A stretch of 10,311 nucleotides of DNA from Oscillospiraceae bacterium. Its GTDB lineage: Bacteria > Bacillota > Clostridia > Oscillospirales > Oscillospiraceae. The notes below the pieces were generated by a model. That model ran no database searches. It had not been told where the DNA came from and saw nothing but the letters and a program-made list of their open reading frames with translations. The translations under genes were made by a program, and so were the position numbers. Below, one piece after another: positions 6,880 to 10,311 of this stretch (position 1 is its first letter; every line of letters begins with the position of its first letter). The stretch spans positions 1 through 10,311 of the forward strand of contig JAITGW010000009.1 in the NCBI GenBank assembly GCA_031280325.1, written 5' to 3'.

Positions 6880-8790
6880 ATGCCGAAGAAACAGTTCAAA
6901 TCCGAATCCAAGCGTCTGCTCGACCTAATGATAAACTCAATCTACACCCACCGGGAAATTTTCCTTCGCGAGCTTATCTCAAACGCGTCCGACGCGATTG
7001 ACAAGCTCTGCTACATAGCGCTGACGGACGAGGGCGTCGGGCTGTCGCGCGACGATTTTTGCATTGAAATCTCCGCCGACAAGGAAAAGCGCACGCTGAC
7101 GCTGCGCGACAACGGAATCGGTATGACGGCGCAGGAGATGGAAAACAATCTCGGCGTCATCGCGAAGAGCGGCTCGCTCAAATTCAAACAGGAGCATACG
7201 GACGCGCCCGACGATATTGACATCATCGGGCAGTTCGGCGTCGGTTTCTACTCCGCGTTTATGGTCAGCTCGCGCGTCACCGTGACTTCCCGCGCGTATG
7301 GCGAGCCGCGCGCGAACGTCTGGGTGTCGGAGGGCAGCGACGGATATACCATCACGGAGTGCGGCGCGGAGCGCGCCGGCACGGAAATTATCCTTGAGCT
7401 AAAACCCGACACAGACGACGATAATTTCAGCGAATATCTTGAGGAATACACGCTTCACTCGCTTGTGAAGAAATACTCCGACTATATCCGCTGGCCAATC
7501 GTCATGGACGTGACGCGCTCGCGCAAAATCGAGGGAGCGCCGGATGAATCCGGCAAGCCCGCGATCTCGTGGGAGGACTATACAGAGCGCGAGACAATAA
7601 ATTCCCGCGTGCCCCTGTGGCAGCGCCCGAAGAGCGAGCTTACGGAAGAGCGGATGAATGAATTTTTCAAAACCGAGTTCGGAGAGGACGATGACCCCGC
7701 GGCGGCGATCCGCGTTGACGCCGAGGGTGCGGCGAGCTATCGCGCGCTGCTGTTCATTCCATCAAAGGCTCCATATGACTATTATTCGCGCGAGTATGAG
7801 CCGGGGCTGAAGCTCTATGCCTCGGGCGTTATGATCATGGAAAAATGCGCGGCGCTGCTGCCGGACTATTTCCGGTTTGTGCGCGGCGTTGTGGATTCCC
7901 AGGATTTGTCGCTTAATATCTCGCGCGAGACGCTCCAGCAGGATCGCGCTCTGCGCGTTATCGCGGCAAATCTCGAAAAAAAGACCAAAGCGGAGCTTTT
8001 GCGCCTACAGGAAGCGGAGCCGGAGAAATATGCCGCGTTTTACCGGGCGTTCGCGCTCCAGCTAAAGCACGGAATGCTCGGCGGATACGGCGAAAACCGC
8101 GACAAGCTCCGCGATTTGCTGATGTTTTATTCCGCAGGGGAAGAAAAGCTCATCACTCTTGAGGAGTACGCAAAGAAAATGCCCCAGGGGCAGCCGTATA
8201 TCTACTATGCCTGCGGAGAGTCCGCGGCGGCGCTCGCTAAGCTGCCGCAGTGCGCCGCGGTGACGGCGCGCGGATACGATGTCCTGTATCTCACCGACGA
8301 TGTGGACGAATTCGTCGCGAATCTCATCGGGAAACAGGGGGAGATTGAGCTGCGCTCTGTCCGTGCGGAGGATTTGGGGCTGACTACTGCGGAGGAAAAA
8401 AAGGCAATTGAGCAGTCGGAGGAGGTTTATCGGGAGGTTTTGGATTTCGTAAAGGAATCTCTCGACGGAAAAATCGCCGCGGCGCGCTTTTCGCGCAACG
8501 CGCTTTCTGCGCCGGCAGCCCTTACTGCGCAGGGCGCGGTTACGCTTGAGATGGAGAAATATTTTGCGGCGATGGGCGGCGACGCCGCGCCGCGCGTCAA
8601 GGCGGAACGCGTGCTGGAGCTTTCGGAGGCTCATCCCGCGTTCACCGCGCTGCGAGCCGCGCACGCGCAGGATCGGGACAAGGCGGCGCGATACGCGAAA
8701 ATACTCTACAATCTTGCGCTGCTCGGCGCGGGGCTTTCGCCGGATGATCCCGCCGCCTTGACAGAGCTTGTCGCCGGACTTATGTCATAG
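6880..8790 (+). CDS. htpG: HtpG, bacterial Hsp90 molecular chaperone
   Basis: HtpG is the cytosolic, homodimeric, ATP-driven Hsp90 chaperone that remodels client proteins together with the DnaK system. The product is 636 residues, close to the usual 620-640. In the N-terminal GHKL ATPase domain (about 1-215), the Hsp90 signature REIFLRELISNASDAIDKL (25-43) carries the catalytic Glu31, Asn35 and Asp38. DNGIGM follows at 77-82, the lid glycines with LGVIAKSG at 91-98, GQFGVGFYSAF at 117-127 and GTEI at 167-170. The middle domain (about 230-500) has SRVPLWQRP (242-250) and the ATP-contacting loop LNISRETLQQD (345-355), whose Arg349 matches the essential arginine. The C-terminal dimerisation domain fills about 510-636, with no MEEVD tail, as expected in bacteria. 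No CIRCE heat-shock operator (TTAGCACTC-N9-GAGTGCTAA) is present upstream. It converges on the minus-strand NodB-like gene across a shared terminator. Confidence 0.97.
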   Translation: MPKKQFKSESKRLLDLMINSIYTHREIFLRELISNASDAIDKLCYIALTDEGVGLSRDDFCIEISADKEKRTLTLRDNGIGMTAQEMENNLGVIAKSGSLKFKQEHTDAPDDIDIIGQFGVGFYSAFMVSSRVTVTSRAYGEPRANVWVSEGSDGYTITECGAERAGTEIILELKPDTDDDNFSEYLEEYTLHSLVKKYSDYIRWPIVMDVTRSRKIEGAPDESGKPAISWEDYTERETINSRVPLWQRPKSELTEERMNEFFKTEFGEDDDPAAAIRVDAEGAASYRALLFIPSKAPYDYYSREYEPGLKLYASGVMIMEKCAALLPDYFRFVRGVVDSQDLSLNISRETLQQDRALRVIAANLEKKTKAELLRLQEAEPEKYAAFYRAFALQLKHGMLGGYGENRDKLRDLLMFYSAGEEKLITLEEYAKKMPQGQPYIYYACGESAAALAKLPQCAAVTARGYDVLYLTDDVDEFVANLIGKQGEIELRSVRAEDLGLTTAEEKKAIEQSEEVYREVLDFVKESLDGKIAAARFSRNALSAPAALTAQGAVTLEMEKYFAAMGGDAAPRVKAERVLELSEAHPAFTALRAAHAQDRDKAARYAKILYNLALLGAGLSPDDPAALTELVAGLMS

Positions 8791-8820
8791 ACGGGCGCGC
8801 TCAAACTGCGCTCAAAAACG

Positions 8821-8846
8821 ATAAAGGAGCCTGTTGGCTCCTTTAT
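8821..8846. terminator. Bidirectional rho-independent terminator between htpG and the NodB-like gene
   Basis: A perfect 11-bp stem, ATAAAGGAGCC (8821-8831) and GGCTCCTTTAT (8836-8846), closes on a TGTT loop. On the plus strand it is followed by TTAT and ends the htpG transcript 30 bases after its stop. On the minus strand the stem is followed by CG and then TTTTT (complement of the A5 run at 8814-8818), a better U-tract. The minus-strand stop codon TAA (8843-8845) lies inside the stem, so the minus-strand gene is translated into its own terminator. Confidence 0.9.
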
Positions 8847-10030
8847 TTATCCTTTAACAGTCCGTTAACGTCCGCAAGCTCCGCGAGCCACACCATAACG
8901 TCGCCGCGCTGCGCGCTTTTCGGTGAGCCGAGTACGTGCCGGAAGCGTTCCTCTGCCAAAGCGGAAATTTCCTTTGGCCGCAGTGGATTTCCCGGATCAA
9001 CCGTCACACCGCGCCGATGCGGCTCCGGCTTGGCAATCAAAAGCTGAGCCTGCGCGAAGGTCAGCGGGCGCTCCGCCCGGAGGCGCCCGTCGCGAAACGC
9101 CGTGACAAAACCCGCGTTGTCAAGTCTGCGCGCAGCTTCAAAGCACTCGCACTCGGCTCCCGCGTCCTCAAAAGGCGCGCGCGCGATAAGCTCCCGCGCG
9201 GGGAGGACGCGATAACCGCCGCGCTCCAGAGACTCAAGCAGCGGACGCAGTATCGGCGTCGTTTTGTCGCGGCTGAAGTCATCAATCCCGTCGCGCAGCG
9301 CGATTATTGTTCCCGAAAGCGCGCCGGGGTTCCGGGCAAGGCACAGCTCCGCAAGGTCAAGCGCGGATCTGCCGCAATCCCGCCCGCTGAAATCATGCTC
9401 CGGCGCGAGATAATGGCAGCCCAGCTCTTCGCACAGGTCGTATATGCTGTTCAAGTCGGCGAAAACATTGCCGCCGTAAGGCTGTCTACACATGACGATG
9501 TCATATCGCGTCTGCTCATACACGCAGGCAAACAGACGCTTCATGTCCTGTGCCGCGCGGTCAATCGTCTCAATCATTTCGCGGCGGCGTAATTTTTTCG
9601 GCGGGGAATACGGCATCGCGCGGTACCCCGCTCCGCTAAGCTCGTGCCCCTCGCGATTTATGCGGCGCAAAAGCTGCGGACACGCCTGCGCCCCGCCCAT
9701 GTCGTCAAAGCCGAACGCCGGGATATGCTCATACCCGCGCCCGTGGGCATAGGGCGAGCCGGCGTTGCCCGCGCGGTCGGGGTAATTTTCCGCAGTAGAG
9801 CCAACTATGGAGAATGTGGCGCGCGCGCCGAATTCCCGGAGCGTGTCAAGTATATAATCCGTGATCCCGCCGCCGTCAGCGCGCGTCCAGCTTGTCGGCC
9901 CTCCGTGAAAAACGAGAGAGAGTATACGCTCGCCCCCGGCGTTGACGCGCCGAATCCGCCGCGACGGGGAATATACCCGCCCCAGCGCGGCGCTCTCGCG
10001 CAGGAGCTTTATTGAATCTGTAAGCTTCAT
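8843..10030 (-). CDS. NodB-fold polysaccharide deacetylase-like protein lacking the catalytic residues, with an SLH-like C-terminus
   Basis: The product is 395 residues. The start is ATG at 10030, preceded 4 bases away by GGTGAG (10035-10040 on the plus strand); a GTG at 10039 would add three residues but has no good ribosome site. Residues about 35-282 follow the NodB (carbohydrate esterase 4) fold in order: LSLVFHGGP (37-45), ATFSIVG (71-77), LLRRINREGHEL (120-131), CRQPYG (181-186), TIIALRDG (241-248) and LLESLERGGYRVLPARELI (264-282). The canonical active-site residues are absent. TFDDGP reads VFHGGP, both motif-2 histidines fall on Ala134 and Ala138, and the motif-5 histidine reads Arg246. 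Only Arg182 of motif 3 remains. Residues about 297-334 (AGFVTAFRDG, RPLTFAQAQLLIAK) resemble an SLH repeat, and about 350-390 may be a second, weaker one. No signal peptide or membrane segment is seen, and nine cysteines suit the cytosol. The fold is likely; deacetylase activity is doubtful. It is probably co-transcribed with truA (12-base gap). Confidence 0.85.
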   Translation of the reverse strand: MKLTDSIKLLRESAALGRVYSPSRRIRRVNAGGERILSLVFHGGPTSWTRADGGGITDYILDTLREFGARATFSIVGSTAENYPDRAGNAGSPYAHGRGYEHIPAFGFDDMGGAQACPQLLRRINREGHELSGAGYRAMPYSPPKKLRRREMIETIDRAAQDMKRLFACVYEQTRYDIVMCRQPYGGNVFADLNSIYDLCEELGCHYLAPEHDFSGRDCGRSALDLAELCLARNPGALSGTIIALRDGIDDFSRDKTTPILRPLLESLERGGYRVLPARELIARAPFEDAGAECECFEAARRLDNAGFVTAFRDGRLRAERPLTFAQAQLLIAKPEPHRRGVTVDPGNPLRPKEISALAEERFRHVLGSPKSAQRGDVMVWLAELADVNGLLKDK

Positions 10031-10042
10031 TGCACTCACCGT

Positions 10043-10311
10043 TTAACCGTTCATCATTTCGCCGACGGCTCCCGAATACCAAAGCCGCGTCATATACAAG
10101 CCTTCCGGCGGGACTGTCGGACCCGAGTTCCGTCTGTCGCGCGACGCCAAAAGGCTTGCAATGTCCCCGGGAGCAAGCTTTCCCTCTGAAACGTATATCA
10201 ACGTTCCGACCATCGCGCGAGCCATGTTGTACAAAAATCCGTCGGCGCAGACTGACATCTCAACCAGGTTATTCCGCTCCCGAATTTCAAACCAATACAC
10301 CGTTCGCACAG
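10043..10311 (-). CDS. truA: TruA, tRNA pseudouridine(38-40) synthase, C-terminal part only
   Basis: TruA converts uridines 38, 39 and 40 in the tRNA anticodon arm to pseudouridine. Only the last 89 or so residues are in the window; the frame is open to the edge, so the catalytic aspartate domain lies outside. The visible part matches the end of the TruA fold. A strand pair, RTVYWFEI and LVEMSVCADGF, is followed by the family hallmark GFLYNMARAMVGTL (usually GFLYNMVRI-VG-L). After it come the helix LAPGDIASLLASRDR and the C-terminal SGPTVPPEGLYMTRLWY (usually AGPTAPA-GLYL). The GTG near 10309 is an internal valine and is not a start. The stop at 10043-10045 is 12 bases before the ATG of the NodB-like gene, so the two likely form an operon. 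Confidence 0.94.
   Translation of the reverse strand, partial: VRTVYWFEIRERNNLVEMSVCADGFLYNMARAMVGTLIYVSEGKLAPGDIASLLASRDRRNSGPTVPPEGLYMTRLWYSGAVGEMMNG

Noticed and set aside
8797..8816. Tandem direct repeat GCGCTCAAA (8797-8805 and 8808-8816) after htpG
   Set aside because: Two 9-base copies with an 11-base period next to a terminator are too little to assign a function or a mobile element.
8936..9592. 218-codon plus-strand frame opposite the NodB-like gene
   Set aside because: It is antisense to the NodB-like gene, which has a recognisable fold, a ribosome site and a terminator. The plus-strand product is Arg-rich low-complexity sequence with no family resemblance.
1..10311. Mobile elements, CRISPR arrays, tRNA or rRNA genes, defence or biosynthetic systems
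   Set aside because: No regularly spaced repeats, transposase or integrase motifs, tRNA cloverleaf with CCA end, or defence-type domains were seen. All long genes are housekeeping families except the small membrane protein and the NodB-like protein.

Overview
The window looks like ordinary chromosomal DNA from a GC-rich (estimated high-50s percent) member of the Bacillota, most likely an uncultured or gut-type clostridium related to the Oscillospirales. This rests on the Bacillus-type ThiI lacking a rhodanese domain, a RecD2 helicase sitting directly next to comFC, an orphan MreB/Mbl gene, strong AGGAGG-like ribosome sites, and a NodB-plus-SLH-like protein. The taxonomic placement is inference. 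No tRNA, rRNA, CRISPR array, insertion sequence, phage gene or attachment site was recognised.

Layout. Seven genes run on the plus strand from 1 to 8790: thiI (5' end outside the window), cinA, a 112-residue membrane-anchored protein of unknown function, recD2, comFC, an mreB/mbl homologue and htpG. Spacing is very tight in three places: thiI-cinA (3 bases), unknown-recD2 (2 bases) and recD2-comFC (4-base overlap). Gaps of 70 to 115 bases separate cinA from the small gene, comFC from mreB/mbl, and mreB/mbl from htpG, so the run may be two to four transcription units. No convincing terminator appears before 8821. Two genes then run on the minus strand, converging on htpG: a NodB-fold protein (8843-10030) preceded by truA (10043 to the window end, 5' end outside). 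A perfect 11-bp hairpin at 8821-8846 serves both directions.

How the genes fit together. ThiI and TruA modify tRNA (4-thiouridine, and pseudouridine 38-40). CinA salvages nicotinamide mononucleotide. RecD2 is a 5'-3' DNA helicase of repair, and ComFC is a competence-associated phosphoribosyltransferase-fold protein. MreB/Mbl is the actin-like scaffold for lateral wall growth, and HtpG is the bacterial Hsp90.

The least ordinary items are two. The NodB-fold protein has lost every canonical metal-binding and catalytic residue, has no signal peptide and is cysteine-rich, yet carries an SLH-like tail. The small membrane protein is translationally tied to recD2. I see no clear evidence of a complete novel multi-gene system.
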